A DNA stretch of 64,000 nucleotides from Candidatus Kuenenia stuttgartensis. Its GTDB lineage: Bacteria; Planctomycetota; Planctomycetia; Isosphaerales; Isosphaeraceae. The notes under the pieces were generated by a model, which was not told the origin of the DNA, did not search any database, and saw only the letters and a list, made by a program, of their open reading frames with translations. Within the stretch, counting starts at the first letter, position 1. Each line of letters starts with the position of its first letter. Below, one piece after another: positions 1 to 8,910 of this stretch. The DNA is taken from contig CAMBEP010000012.1 in assembly GCA_945865635.1 (NCBI GenBank), forward strand, positions 1 to 64,000, given 5' to 3'. The translations under genes were made by a program, and so were the position numbers.

Positions 1-1
1 C

Positions 2-526
2 GGCCTGGGCGACCCGAAATTGACGACCGACGCCCGGCTTGCCCTGCGATATCAAATCACTACCGAAAATCGCGCCGATAAGCTCGTGCGCCGGCTGGAC
101 GGCCTCAAGCGCCACCGGGCCCTGATCGAACATCGCCAGGCCGCCGCCGCCGAGCGCGAGGCGCGCAGGCAAGCCAAGCTTGAGCAATCGATGGTCGCGA
201 TGCCAACCGAGCAACAGATTGAAGCCGACTTCGAAGGCACCTTAAACGAGCTCAATGCGCTGCTGGAATCGGCCCGAAACATCGCCGCCAATGCGGCCAA
301 ACCGGTCGAATCTGAAAACGCACAAACTCAGAACCCACAAGAGGATGCAGCGCAGGTGCGAAACAACAAGTCAAACGCTTCCGAAGAATCCCAAGCGCAA
401 TTCAGCGACAAATTCCAAAGGCAGCTGGAACGCTTTCTGAAAGGCAAAACCAAGGCCCAACGGGCCCGGATTATGAAGCAGGCACGGGAGAAGCAGGCAG
501 AGATGAGGCTGGCGCGGGCGGTTTGA
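2..526 (+). CDS. C-terminal part of a planctomycete-type hypothetical protein, cut by window start
   Basis: The frame is open from base 2 with no stop upstream, so this is probably the 3' end of a longer gene whose start lies outside the window; the TTG at 20 is only the first possible start inside it. The visible 174 residues are charged and helical, with a coiled-coil-like stretch rich in Ala, Glu and Arg. The segment LALRYQITTENRADKLVRRL resembles a segment near the C-terminus of the protein at 50011-51159 (RYRTAAYNRSERIQKELEK), so the two are probably paralogues. The pattern Arg-Tyr-x(5)-Asn-Arg followed by a Leu/Arg helix recurs in planctomycete proteins of unknown function that begin with an NAxxHGL motif. 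No function can be assigned. The tail is basic. Confidence 0.6.
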   Translation, partial: GLGDPKLTTDARLALRYQITTENRADKLVRRLDGLKRHRALIEHRQAAAAEREARRQAKLEQSMVAMPTEQQIEADFEGTLNELNALLESARNIAANAAKPVESENAQTQNPQEDAAQVRNNKSNASEESQAQFSDKFQRQLERFLKGKTKAQRARIMKQAREKQAEMRLARAV

Positions 527-738
527 CGGGGCTTTTTGATTGGACATAGGACATGAAAATCGGAAGAACTCCCCGGGAAGCAAGGCTTGCCTTGGTGGTT
601 GGGGGGGGCGATTGGGCAAAGTTTAAGAGGGTTGAAGCAAATGGGTTTAAGTGTAATATATTGTGTGAAATGGCTTTATGGATACAACGTGGCATGAGCT
701 GGAGTATGTTGGCAATCGCATTTCTTTCTTTTCAGAAT

Positions 739-1875
739 CTATAGAGGAAAATCGATCCAAGGCTGTCTCAGAAGGCCTGTGATGAGGGTGTCGTCGTCGA
801 TTTGGGTTCGCTTGATGTGGGAAAGCCGTGTCACCATTTCCATGGGAAGGGTTTGCCGCCCCTGGATTGGTGGGAAGCTTGCGGGCCCTCCAAAAAGCAC
901 GGGGGCGATAAAGACCTGGACTTCGTCGATGGCCTGATCATCGAAAAACCGGCCTAACAAGCGGGAACCGCCTTCGAGCAGGACATTGGTCATTCCGGCA
1001 GAGCCAAGTTGATCGAGGACCTTGTTTGGGCTGATGGTTCCGGACGGGTCAGGCTCGATTTCAAAGAGTTGGCAGCCATGATCTCTGAGGTTCTGGAACC
1101 GGGTCCGGCTGGCAGAGTGGGAGCAGAAGAGCCATGTTGGGTAAAGGTTTGAGGATTGAACCAGATGATGATCGAGTGGCAATTCGGCGTTAGGATCGAT
1201 AACAACGCGCACAGGGGTACGTGGGCCGGGCGGGCGGGCGGTGAGCGAGGGGTTATCGGCGAGTGCGGTTCCGATTCCGACGATGATGGCATCGACCCGG
1301 CCTCGGATTTGATGAACGATGGAGCGAGATTTCGGGTTGCTGATCCATCGGCTGTCGCCGGAGGGGAGAGCGATCCGGCCATCGAGCGACATGGCCCATT
1401 TGGCGATGACGAAGGGGCGGCCGGTTTTGACTTTTTTGAAAAATGGCAGGTTGAGTCGGACAGAGTCGAGGGCAATGTCGGAGGTTTCTGGCCAGGTCTC
1501 AACAACGATTCCAGCCTCTTGGAGTCGTCGGATACCGTTGCCATTGACGTCTGGGAATGGGTCATGGGTGGCGACCACAACGCGTCTGAGCCCGGCTTTG
1601 AGAATGGCATCGACACAGGGCGGGGTTTTGCCGAAATGGCTGCATGGTTCGAGTGTGACGTGAATTGTGGCGCCTGAGGGGGTTTCGGAGCAGTGTTTCA
1701 GGGCGGCCACTTCGGCATGATCGCCCCCATAGGCGGAGTGGTGGCCGATGCCGATGACTTGATTGTGGCGTATGATGACGGCGCCGACCATGGGGTTGGG
1801 TTCGACCAGGCCCTGACCGCGAGCGGCTTCGGCGAGTGCCAGGCGCATCCATCGAGAATCCTGAGAGTTGGCCAC
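739..1875 (-). CDS. ribD: Bifunctional riboflavin biosynthesis deaminase/reductase RibD
   Basis: Catalyses two successive cytosolic steps of riboflavin synthesis: deamination of the pyrimidine from GTP cyclohydrolase II, then NADPH-dependent reduction of its ribosyl side chain. The N-terminal cytidine-deaminase-like domain (about residues 1-145) carries the zinc-site motifs HAEVAAL and PCSHFGKTPPC. The C-terminal reductase domain (about 150-370) begins with the typical RPFVIAKWAMSLDGRIA and has GGSRLLGRFF near its end. At 378 residues it is full length for the fused enzyme. The start is a GTG at 1875 with AAAGGA about 5 bases upstream. It lies 31 bases downstream of the anti-sigma-like gene, so the two may be cotranscribed. 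No other riboflavin gene and no FMN riboswitch is visible here. Confidence 0.96.
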   Translation of the reverse strand: MANSQDSRWMRLALAEAARGQGLVEPNPMVGAVIIRHNQVIGIGHHSAYGGDHAEVAALKHCSETPSGATIHVTLEPCSHFGKTPPCVDAILKAGLRRVVVATHDPFPDVNGNGIRRLQEAGIVVETWPETSDIALDSVRLNLPFFKKVKTGRPFVIAKWAMSLDGRIALPSGDSRWISNPKSRSIVHQIRGRVDAIIVGIGTALADNPSLTARPPGPRTPVRVVIDPNAELPLDHHLVQSSNLYPTWLFCSHSASRTRFQNLRDHGCQLFEIEPDPSGTISPNKVLDQLGSAGMTNVLLEGGSRLLGRFFDDQAIDEVQVFIAPVLFGGPASFPPIQGRQTLPMEMVTRLSHIKRTQIDDDTLITGLLRQPWIDFPL

Positions 1876-1906
1876 TTCGATCCTTTGAGGTGATAGGATT
1901 TAGGCT

Positions 1907-3283
1907 TTAGCCAGTTTTTTTGGGTCGGTCGATTGTGGTGGAGCTTTGTTCGACGAGGATTTTGAGGATACTGAGAAGTCGTCTGGCTTCGTCGGGAGGG
2001 AGCGGGTCGATGACATCAACGAGCCAGGGCGGGAGTTGTGCGAGAAAGGTTTCAAGCTGGGCGGGATCGCTGATGAGGGGGCCGGCTTTACGGACGACTT
2101 CAAGGTATTCAAGCCGCTTGCGTTCGCGTTTCTGTTTGAGGAGCTCGGATTTGGCGGGTAGTTTTTGGCCTGGGTTATGCTTTAGAAAGTCGATGGCTGG
2201 GAAGGTTCCGGCGGGTGCGTTTTCGAGGGCTTGGGCGATTTGGTTGACTTTGTCCGATTTGCGGGGCGGGTCTGTTTTCTGGTTGCGCGACTTGCGCTCG
2301 ATTGCGGCCTTTTCCTGAGGCGAAAGTTTCATCCACGAGGCGGTCACGGTGGCCAGATCCATGATATATTCAGGGCGGTTGAAATTGGTCACGGTAAAGC
2401 TTTGCTTACGGATTGCGTCTTTTTGGCGGGTCCAGGTTTCGGCACTATTGAGGGCTTTGTTCCATCGTTGCCTGCCGGTCAGTCGGTCAAAATTTTGTCG
2501 TTCCTTGTCGGAGAGATTATCGTACCAGCATGCGAGCCCGAAGAGTCGGGCGTGGGCGGTGATTCTTTCCTGGTCAGGCAGATCCTGGATTTTGGTCGCC
2601 ATTTTGGTGATATTTTCACGCAAGTCGTCCGGCAGGCGTAGGAATTGCTGATGACCCGTTTCGAGGAGAGCCCAAGCGGTGGGATCTGAAGGTTGGCCAA
2701 GTTTTTCGGAGATCGACTTTTCGAGGTCGGCGGAGTTGAGGCGTCGGACATGCTCAAAAACCGAGGCACGTGGGTCATGTAATAAATTGTCCAGAAACTG
2801 GGGTTCAGAAACAACTTTCAGGATATCGGAAAAGACGAGTGGCTGGATGGCCTGGATCAGGGCCAGGCGGCTTGGTCTGGGAGTGTTGCGGCCGAGGAAC
2901 CAACCGGAAAAGACGAGGCTGAGGCTGAATAAAAAAGCCAGGGTGCGGGTCAGGATGGAGTATCGCCATTGTCGGGCAGCATCGGTTTTTAGGACGATTT
3001 GGGCTTGTTCGGCGGCCCCGATGGTGGGCGACTCTTTTGGGAGGAGGTCGAGCATGTCCCAGCTGGACTGAAGCGCGATGGCTTGGGTTCGCAGAGCGGG
3101 ATCGGTGCGAATCTGGTGCATGACCCGTTGAGTAAGGGCTGGGTCGAGATCTTGGTCGAGAAAGGCGATGAGATCTTCGGTCAAGAGTTGTGTGGAGACC
3201 GGGGGCGGTGTCGTATCGGGTGAGGGTGGAGCAGAGCGAAGAGATTCGGTGGTCGAGCGATCAGCCGAATCTTCGCGGTTCAT
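1907..3283 (-). CDS. Membrane protein with anti-sigma-like N-terminal domain
   Basis: A 458-residue protein. Residues about 35-82 (TEDLIAFLDQDLD..., then ...DPALRTQAIALQ, then WDMLDLLP) resemble the cytoplasmic N-terminal domain of planctomycete anti-sigma-like proteins, without the His-x3-Cys-x2-Cys zinc motif. One transmembrane helix follows at about 112-130 (TRTLAFLFSLSLVFSGWFLG). The remaining 320 residues are helical, charged and presumably outside the membrane; no enzymatic motif was recognised there. No ECF sigma factor gene is adjacent, so an anti-sigma role is inference from the N-terminal resemblance alone. It lies upstream of ribD on the same strand with a 31-base gap. No clear Shine-Dalgarno precedes the ATG at 3283. 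Confidence 0.7.
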   Translation of the reverse strand: MNREDSADRSTTESLRSAPPSPDTTPPPVSTQLLTEDLIAFLDQDLDPALTQRVMHQIRTDPALRTQAIALQSSWDMLDLLPKESPTIGAAEQAQIVLKTDAARQWRYSILTRTLAFLFSLSLVFSGWFLGRNTPRPSRLALIQAIQPLVFSDILKVVSEPQFLDNLLHDPRASVFEHVRRLNSADLEKSISEKLGQPSDPTAWALLETGHQQFLRLPDDLRENITKMATKIQDLPDQERITAHARLFGLACWYDNLSDKERQNFDRLTGRQRWNKALNSAETWTRQKDAIRKQSFTVTNFNRPEYIMDLATVTASWMKLSPQEKAAIERKSRNQKTDPPRKSDKVNQIAQALENAPAGTFPAIDFLKHNPGQKLPAKSELLKQKRERKRLEYLEVVRKAGPLISDPAQLETFLAQLPPWLVDVIDPLPPDEARRLLSILKILVEQSSTTIDRPKKTG

Positions 3284-3361
3284 GGTAAGGGCCAGAGATT
3301 TTTCAAGGGTTTGCAGGTTCAGGAGTTGAAAAGATCTGTAAGGGCGAAGGGCATTGTTGGA

Positions 3362-3853
3362 TCAACGGCCTCCGCGGCGGCTTGGTGGGAGGCCGGGGTT
3401 TGCAAATGTGCCTTTTCGCGCGGTCGGAAAGTAGCTGGAGGTTCGTCCGTGGTATCGGTTCAGGCCTTTGCCCTGGCTATTTTCAACAATGGGGCCAGTG
3501 GATGAGAGCCGAGGGCGCGGATTGCGAGGTGAGTCGGAATCGAGGCTTGGCATGCCTGCCCCGCCGAGGCCGAGGCCGGCCAGGTCGAGGTTGCTCATGT
3601 TGCTTTGGGGCATGTTCTGGCTGGCGACACGGTCGGAGGTGTAGGCATTCAACTGGCTACCCACGCTGGACTGTGCGGCCATGGCGGCTTGGCGTGGCAG
3701 GAACCAACTGTAATAGCCGGTGAACGGGTCGGCGGCGATATTGCCCATCGATGGGCCACCCATGCCACCACCCGTGTTTTGAGCGACGGCATTGGAAATG
3801 GGAGTGGAGATACCTGCAATGAGCAAGAGTCCTGTCAAAACGGTTCGACTCAT
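3362..3853 (-). CDS. Small secreted protein of unknown function
   Basis: A 163-residue protein with a clean signal peptide (MSRTVLTGLLLIAG, cleavage probably after NAVAQ, about residue 25). The mature part is rich in Gly, Ser, Asn, Pro and Met. It has the segment DPFTGYYSWFLPRQ and a run LAGLGLGGAGMPSL, and ends in a basic PSRRGGR tail. A strong AGGAGG lies 7 bases before the ATG at 3853, which supports translation. It lies 78 bases upstream of the anti-sigma-like gene on the same strand. I do not recognise the family. Confidence 0.7.
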   Translation of the reverse strand: MSRTVLTGLLLIAGISTPISNAVAQNTGGGMGGPSMGNIAADPFTGYYSWFLPRQAAMAAQSSVGSQLNAYTSDRVASQNMPQSNMSNLDLAGLGLGGAGMPSLDSDSPRNPRPRLSSTGPIVENSQGKGLNRYHGRTSSYFPTARKGTFANPGLPPSRRGGR

Positions 3854-4259
3854 GACTTCCGACCTCCTGAAAGAATTCTTTTTACTACGTGATGATCATG
3901 ATCCTAGAGCTTCTGATCGGTTGACCGACCCCCATAATCAAAATTCACCTTCACATAATATGATAGGCAAATTCTTATGAGAGAACAATCGTTCTGCAAG
4001 GTTTTTCATTCCTCTGGTCAGCTCAAATTTTGGAAGAGCATTTTTCGGAACTTTGACCTTGATTCGGTGCACAATCGGCTTTATCTATTTCTTCTATTCG
4101 ACCAATACCTTGGGAAGGTTTGGTCATTAACAAAGTTTTTTTGTTATATTAACAAGTCAACTGTTGGACATGATCGCGTAGAATTCCGTTTGTGAGATGT
4201 GTGAGTGTCTGACCAAACACCCGACTTTGAAATGCTCATTGGGAGAGTAGCGACCCATC
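3854..4259. other. Intergenic region between divergent genes
   Basis: This 406-base spacer separates the divergent secreted-protein gene and tal and must hold both promoters. It is AT-rich around 4120-4160, including TTAACAAAG...TTTGTTATATTAACAAG, a weak A/T inverted repeat. No confident -35/-10 pair, riboswitch or gene was identified. Confidence 0.5.
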
Positions 4260-5384
4260 ATGGCGATCTCTAAAGGCAGCGGTATCCTTCAGGCCACTCA
4301 GAATCTTGGCCAGAGTCTTTGGCTGGACAACATCAGCCGATCACTGATCACGAGTGGCAACTTGGCCAGACTCATCACCGACGATGGTCTGCAAGGCATG
4401 ACTTCCAACCCGTCCATTTTCGACAAAGCCTTTAGCGAAGGCACCGATTACGATTCAGACATTCGCCAGCAGGCTCGCGCAGGTGCTGGAACACAAGAGA
4501 TTTACGACGCCCTGACCATTGCCGATATTCAGGCGGCCCTGGACCTGTTTCGGCCCGTCTATGAAGCCAGTCGGGCTTTGGATGGATATGTCAGCCTGGA
4601 AGTTTCGCCGCTTCTGGCCCGCGACAGCCAACAGACACTGAGCGAAGCCCGACGGCTTTGGAATGCCTTGAACCGCCCCAATACGATGATCAAAATTCCG
4701 GGCACCGCCGAGGGGCTTCCAGCCATTGAGGAAGCACTCTACGAAGGCATTAACATCAATGTCACACTGCTTTTCAGTGTGGTCGCCTATGAGAAGGTCG
4801 CCCAGGCACACATCCGGGCGCTCAAGCGTCGCCATGCGGAAGGCAAGTCGCTGAGTCATGTGGCCAGCGTGGCGAGCTTCTTTGTCTCAAGAATCGACAA
4901 TACGGTCGACTCCTGGCTCGAGAAGAACGCACCCGGGCGGAAAGAGCTCCAGGGCAAGGTGGCCATCGCCAATGCCAAAGATGCTTATCGTGTCTATGAA
5001 AGACTTTACAAGTCCAATGAGTTCGCCGTGCTGGCCGCCGCTGGTGCACAGGTTCAGCGGTTGCTTTGGGCCTCGACCGGAACCAAAAATCCTGCATACC
5101 CTGACACGCTTTATGTCGATCAACTGATCGGTCCTGATACGGTAAACACCGTTCCTCCGGCAACTTACGAATCCTTTCGTGATCATGGAACAGCCGAGCC
5201 CAAGTTATTGGACGGCCTGGACCAAGCCCTTTCGAGCCTGAAAGCCGTAGCCGATGCCGGCCTGAAGCTTTCCGATGTGACCGATGCCTTGCTGGATGAC
5301 GGCATCAAGCAGTTTGTCAAAGCTTTTGAGAAGCTGATGGCGGGTTTGGATCACAAACGGGCGGCATTTGCTGCCGGTGAGTGA
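4260..5384 (+). CDS. tal: Transaldolase
   Basis: Transfers a dihydroxyacetone unit between sedoheptulose-7-phosphate and glyceraldehyde-3-phosphate in the cytosolic non-oxidative pentose phosphate pathway. At 374 residues it has the length of the longer bacterial subfamily (as in actinobacteria) rather than the 220-residue type. The Schiff-base lysine is K145 in NTMIKIPGTAEG. Other family blocks are GMTSNPSIFDKA near residue 46, NINVTLLFS near 165 and VASFFVSRIDN near 200. A GGGAGAG sequence lies about 13 bases before the ATG. The gene stands alone and converges on the downstream hydrolase. Confidence 0.96.
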   Translation: MAISKGSGILQATQNLGQSLWLDNISRSLITSGNLARLITDDGLQGMTSNPSIFDKAFSEGTDYDSDIRQQARAGAGTQEIYDALTIADIQAALDLFRPVYEASRALDGYVSLEVSPLLARDSQQTLSEARRLWNALNRPNTMIKIPGTAEGLPAIEEALYEGININVTLLFSVVAYEKVAQAHIRALKRRHAEGKSLSHVASVASFFVSRIDNTVDSWLEKNAPGRKELQGKVAIANAKDAYRVYERLYKSNEFAVLAAAGAQVQRLLWASTGTKNPAYPDTLYVDQLIGPDTVNTVPPATYESFRDHGTAEPKLLDGLDQALSSLKAVADAGLKLSDVTDALLDDGIKQFVKAFEKLMAGLDHKRAAFAAGE

Positions 5385-5421
5385 ATTAAGATAAGCTCAG
5401 GTAGCAGGTTATGATCATTAG

Positions 5422-5457
5422 GACAGGGCGTGGCATGGAATCATGGTTCGCCCTGTC
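5422..5457. terminator. Hairpin between convergent tal and hydrolase genes
   Basis: GACAGGGCG (5422-5430) pairs perfectly with CGCCCTGTC (5449-5457) around an 18-base loop. Its place between two converging genes suggests a shared bidirectional terminator. The T tract on the plus side is weak (TGTTATT). Confidence 0.5.
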
Positions 5458-5459
5458 TG

Positions 5460-6410
5460 TTATTGGCTGGAGGAGTGAGAAGGGCATTGCGTATGTTCTT
5501 CACATCCCAGAAAGTAGTTGGCGATGAGGTGGGCGAGGGCTTCCGGGTGGGTGTAGTGGGGCTGATGTCCAACCAGTGGCAAGACAATGCCTTGGGAGTT
5601 TTTCAGTCCAGTTTGGAGTTCGTCGTAGTTGGAGCGTCGGACGATTCGGTCTTCGTTGCCCTGGATCAGCAGGACCGGGGTTTCGATGGTTGGGAGGATG
5701 GGGCGCAAGTCCAGTTTGGACATAATATTTAGACGATGGGCCATGGAATTTATGGGTGTTCGGGCATTTTGCTCGACATAGTGTTGCCAGCGGTCGTCGA
5801 TTTCCGATGGAAAATGAATGCGATTGTTGTAAGTCAAAATCGGCCGGTGCAGTGGCAGGTTTCCGACAGAGCCTGGGAAGAATCGGCCAAGATTTAGCCC
5901 TATCCTTTCGGCTGGTGAGAATTTGCGTCGAGCGAACCCGCCTTGGACAGCGGCTTTTGGGAATCGTCGAGGGTCGTTGGCCAAGGCCTTGAGTGTGATG
6001 GTGGAACCAAACGAGGTGCCGACGAGAAAGGCGCGTCCGATGCTGAGGCTGTCCATCACTTCGAAGAGGTTTTGGACAAGGTGGTTGTGGTGAATTTTTG
6101 AGAGTCGGGATTGGTCGTTGGGCTGCTCGCCGGGATAGTCGTAAATGATGGTTCGGAACTGTTGGGCGAGCGTATTCAGGAAGAGAGTGAAGCCTTCGTA
6201 AGTTGAAGCCACGCCGGGGCTGACGATGAGAGTGGGGCCGTCGCCAAGGATTCGGCAGGTGGTGTTGTAATAGGGGGTTTTGACGATTTTGACATCGGCC
6301 TTGGCGTTAAAGTCTGCCAAGGCGTTGAGTAGACTGGCGGGAGTGGGGCAGGGCGGGCGTTGGGGAGGGGCTTGTGGTGTTTCAGATTCGTGATGGATCA
6401 GGTCGCTCAT
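5460..6410 (-). CDS. Alpha/beta-fold hydrolase
   Basis: A 316-residue cytosolic alpha/beta hydrolase. The nucleophile elbow is VGTSFGST (Ser at about residue 133). The acid is in QGNEDRIV and the catalytic His probably in GHQPHYTHPE. LIVSPGVAST may form the oxyanion region. The substrate is unknown; esterases, haloperoxidase-like and lipase-like enzymes share this pattern. The frame is open to an ATG at 6464, but GGAG about 8 bases before the ATG at 6410 (protein start MSDLIHHES) makes the shorter form more likely. It converges with tal and is followed upstream by fdxA on the same strand. Confidence 0.85.
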   Translation of the reverse strand: MSDLIHHESETPQAPPQRPPCPTPASLLNALADFNAKADVKIVKTPYYNTTCRILGDGPTLIVSPGVASTYEGFTLFLNTLAQQFRTIIYDYPGEQPNDQSRLSKIHHNHLVQNLFEVMDSLSIGRAFLVGTSFGSTITLKALANDPRRFPKAAVQGGFARRKFSPAERIGLNLGRFFPGSVGNLPLHRPILTYNNRIHFPSEIDDRWQHYVEQNARTPINSMAHRLNIMSKLDLRPILPTIETPVLLIQGNEDRIVRRSNYDELQTGLKNSQGIVLPLVGHQPHYTHPEALAHLIANYFLGCEEHTQCPSHSSSQ

Positions 6411-6500
6411 TCTGGAGGCTCCACAAATGGAAAAGTGACCATTCGCCCAGAGGCGAACAGTCACTTTCAGTTTACAGGCAAGTTGAGCTTTAGGAAACGG

Positions 6501-6809
6501 TCAACCCGCTTTTGTACAGGATTCGCCTTCCAGCGCATCCTTCTTTTCGTTCAGGGTGGTCAGAACTCCGGGTTGCCCGACAGTCATTTCACTGTTGAGA
6601 TCCGTGAAATCTTTCCATTCGTCAGGCAGATTGTCAGTATGGAAGATGGCAGCGACCGGGCATTCCGGGACGCATGCTTCGCAGTCAATGCACTCATCAG
6701 GATTGATGAAGAGCATCTGCGGACCTTCATAGAAACAGTCAACAGGACAAACCACTACGCAATCCGTATACTTGCAATCAAAGCAAGGCTCGGCGACGAC
6801 GTGAGCCAT
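6501..6809 (-). CDS. fdxA: Seven-iron ferredoxin
   Basis: A small soluble electron carrier of 102 residues with one [3Fe-4S] and one [4Fe-4S] cluster. By analogy with Azotobacter ferredoxin I, C9, C17 and C50 hold the 3Fe cluster and C21, C40, C43 and C46 hold the 4Fe cluster; all are present at matching spacing ([14 protein letters not shown] and [12 protein letters not shown]). The segment [20 protein letters not shown] is characteristic of FdxA. AAGGAG lies 7 bases before the start. Its redox partner is not evident from the neighbours. Confidence 0.96.
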   Translation of the reverse strand: MAHVVAEPCFDCKYTDCVVVCPVDCFYEGPQMLFINPDECIDCEACVPECPVAAIFHTDNLPDEWKDFTDLNSEMTVGQPGVLTTLNEKKDALEGESCTKAG

Positions 6810-6995
6810 TCACCATGCTCCTTACGATGCTTAAATGATGAGAGATGACCATATCGTTATTGGTCTTCGACCAAGAATACAGTCTACCTTGAGAATATGC
6901 AACACGCTGTTTTGATCAAGCAGGCAAATATGGCAATTTACGGCATGAACTACCAGGAATTGCCAAATAGGCCTGTGATGACTGATGTTTTCGAA

Positions 6996-7577
6996 TCACT
7001 TCCGCTTGACGGAAACGATATTGACGCTTTCGACCGGGACGTCGCCATGCATGCCGCGCGTGGCGGTCTTGACCTTGGCGATGGAGTCTACAACATCCAT
7101 ACCTGCAACGACTTTTCCAAACGCAGCATAGCCTGCATTGCCGGCTGAGGGGTTCAGGAAGTCGTTGTCTTTGAGGTTGATGAAGAATTGGGACGTGGCC
7201 GAGTCAGGAACATTGGTTCGAGCCATGGCCAGAGTGCCGCGGGCATTCTTCACTCCGCTTGATGCGGCCTCGTTTTTGATCGGTGCATTGTTTTTTTTCT
7301 CTTTCATGGCAGCGTCCATTCCGCCACCCTGAACCATGAACCCATCAATCACGCGGTGAAAGATTAGTCCATCATAGAATTTGGAATCGACATATTTGAG
7401 GAAGTTCGCTGCGCTGATAGGAGTTTTGTCCTGAAACAGCTCGACTTCAATGTTGCCTTTGTTGGTCTCAATAACCACGACTGGATTAGCGGCGTCTGCG
7501 GAACTCATGGCGGTAAATACCCCTCCAAGAACCAGGAACGTCCACCAAAACTTCAGGGCCGTGCGGCGTCGAAACAT
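6996..7577 (-). CDS. Exported cyclophilin-type peptidyl-prolyl isomerase
   Basis: Accelerates cis-trans isomerisation of X-Pro bonds, probably in the cell envelope. An N-terminal hydrophobic signal ([21 protein letters not shown]) precedes a cyclophilin domain with the family blocks [44 protein letters not shown] and [15 protein letters not shown]. The catalytic Arg is in FHRVI. GAGGAG 7 bases before the ATG at 7577 favours this start (193 residues) over one 12 codons further upstream at 7613. Confidence 0.93.
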   Translation of the reverse strand: MFRRRTALKFWWTFLVLGGVFTAMSSADAANPVVVIETNKGNIEVELFQDKTPISAANFLKYVDSKFYDGLIFHRVIDGFMVQGGGMDAAMKEKKNNAPIKNEAASSGVKNARGTLAMARTNVPDSATSQFFINLKDNDFLNPSAGNAGYAAFGKVVAGMDVVDSIAKVKTATRGMHGDVPVESVNIVSVKRK

Positions 7578-7828
7578 CCCGATCACTCCTCGCGTGAGCC
7601 TCAATGAGAACACAGGTGGAAAACGAACAGCCTAAATCCCAATTGAGATTAGGCCGTGCACATATCGGTATCCTACTATCGATCTGTTGGAATTGTCCAG
7701 CCGAATTGGGCCTGACCATCGTGCTTTTATGGCCAAAAAGTTACACTTTTGCCAATCGCCCGACGGGTCAGCCACATGGTGCGGTGTGTGGGTTGTAACG
7801 TGTTTGTCTATATTGAGATGACGAATTC

Positions 7829-8614
7829 TTATGTGGTCTTTTTCTTTGCTTTTTCAGAGGCTTTTTTCAAGGCGCTGGCGGCGGCCTTCTGCTCATCGGC
7901 AGAGAGCATTCCATCTGCATCGCGGTCCAGTCGGGTGAACATGGCCGCTGCTCCAAGCCATTCCTCGCGGCTGATTTTGCCGTCAGAATCTTTGTCCATG
8001 AGCATGAGCCGTGCTTCTGGATCATTGGCAGATTCGGCCTTTGGATTGGGGCCTGGCGTGGCCTTGGCGGTTGCCCCGCTGATGGCTTGAAGTTCGAAGG
8101 GGCCAATCTTACCATCGCCATTGAGATCCAGACGATCAAAATATGGCGGAACCCCATTTGGGAACTCATCTTTGGTAATAAACCCATCGCCGTTCTTATC
8201 AAGCTGTTTCAGGCGTTCTGCATTCATTTGACCGTTGGCTTGACCAGGTGCTGGACCAGTTGCCAAGACTCTCTGAAGCTTTACGCCGGATGCCTGTAAC
8301 TCTCCTCGACTGAGGGCTTTGTCGCCGTTTTCATCCATGATTTTCAAGAGAGCGTCAAATTCCTTCAGAGCCCCTTCCGGAACTTCCGACCGTTGAAGGG
8401 ATTCATCCTGATTGGTGTCCAAATCAATTATGATCCTCTGAAACGCTTTAGCATTCGGGCCATTGGCTTTTCCTTTGGCCTTGGCCTTGGTCTTGGCTTC
8501 GGCTTTAGTCTGAGCCGTTTCGCCGGCAGGTTCCTGCTGCGCGAGCACGGGAATAAATGCCATCGTTAAAAATGCAAAAACTCTTGTAATCCAATGTCTT
8601 ATAAGCATTTTCAT
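7829..8614 (-). CDS. Secreted EF-hand calcium-binding protein
   Basis: A 261-residue exported protein with a signal peptide (about residues 1-25, ending VLAQ), an Ala/Lys-rich linker (about 34-55) and six EF-hand loops. The loops are DTNQDESLQRSE (66-77), DENGDKALSRGE (94-105), DKNGDGFITKDE (139-150), DLNGDGKIGPFE (163-174), DKDSDGKISREE (207-218) and DRDADGMLSADE (230-241). Most keep the D-x-D/N-x-D-G pattern with Glu at position 12, so calcium binding is likely. The tail is strongly basic. Planctomycetes encode many such proteins; the partner is unknown. Confidence 0.88.
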   Translation of the reverse strand: MKMLIRHWITRVFAFLTMAFIPVLAQQEPAGETAQTKAEAKTKAKAKGKANGPNAKAFQRIIIDLDTNQDESLQRSEVPEGALKEFDALLKIMDENGDKALSRGELQASGVKLQRVLATGPAPGQANGQMNAERLKQLDKNGDGFITKDEFPNGVPPYFDRLDLNGDGKIGPFELQAISGATAKATPGPNPKAESANDPEARLMLMDKDSDGKISREEWLGAAAMFTRLDRDADGMLSADEQKAAASALKKASEKAKKKTT

Positions 8615-8910
8615 GTCTCGGTCCAGGTTTGGGACTGGTGTCTGGTTGGCGGTGTTTTTTTGGGTCTTCTAATAGTCATTGAACACCAGATGCAGGATAA
8701 AGTTTCTTGTCTTGATTTTTCCAAAAAACTTCATCAAACAGAGGCTAAATTTTGCCGGACTGGTTGTAAGCCGTTTGAGTCATGCCTAAGATATCGAAAA
8801 CAACTCGTGTCAAGGAACTCTCGAAGTCGATTCCGACTCGGGCTTCTATGGCAGGCATGTGTAAACAACGCTTTAGGTTTCCATAAGTCCACAATGAAGG
8901 TGATTCAAAA

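Noticed and set aside
3977-4195. 72-codon frame before tal
   Set aside because: AT-rich non-coding composition, no ribosome site.
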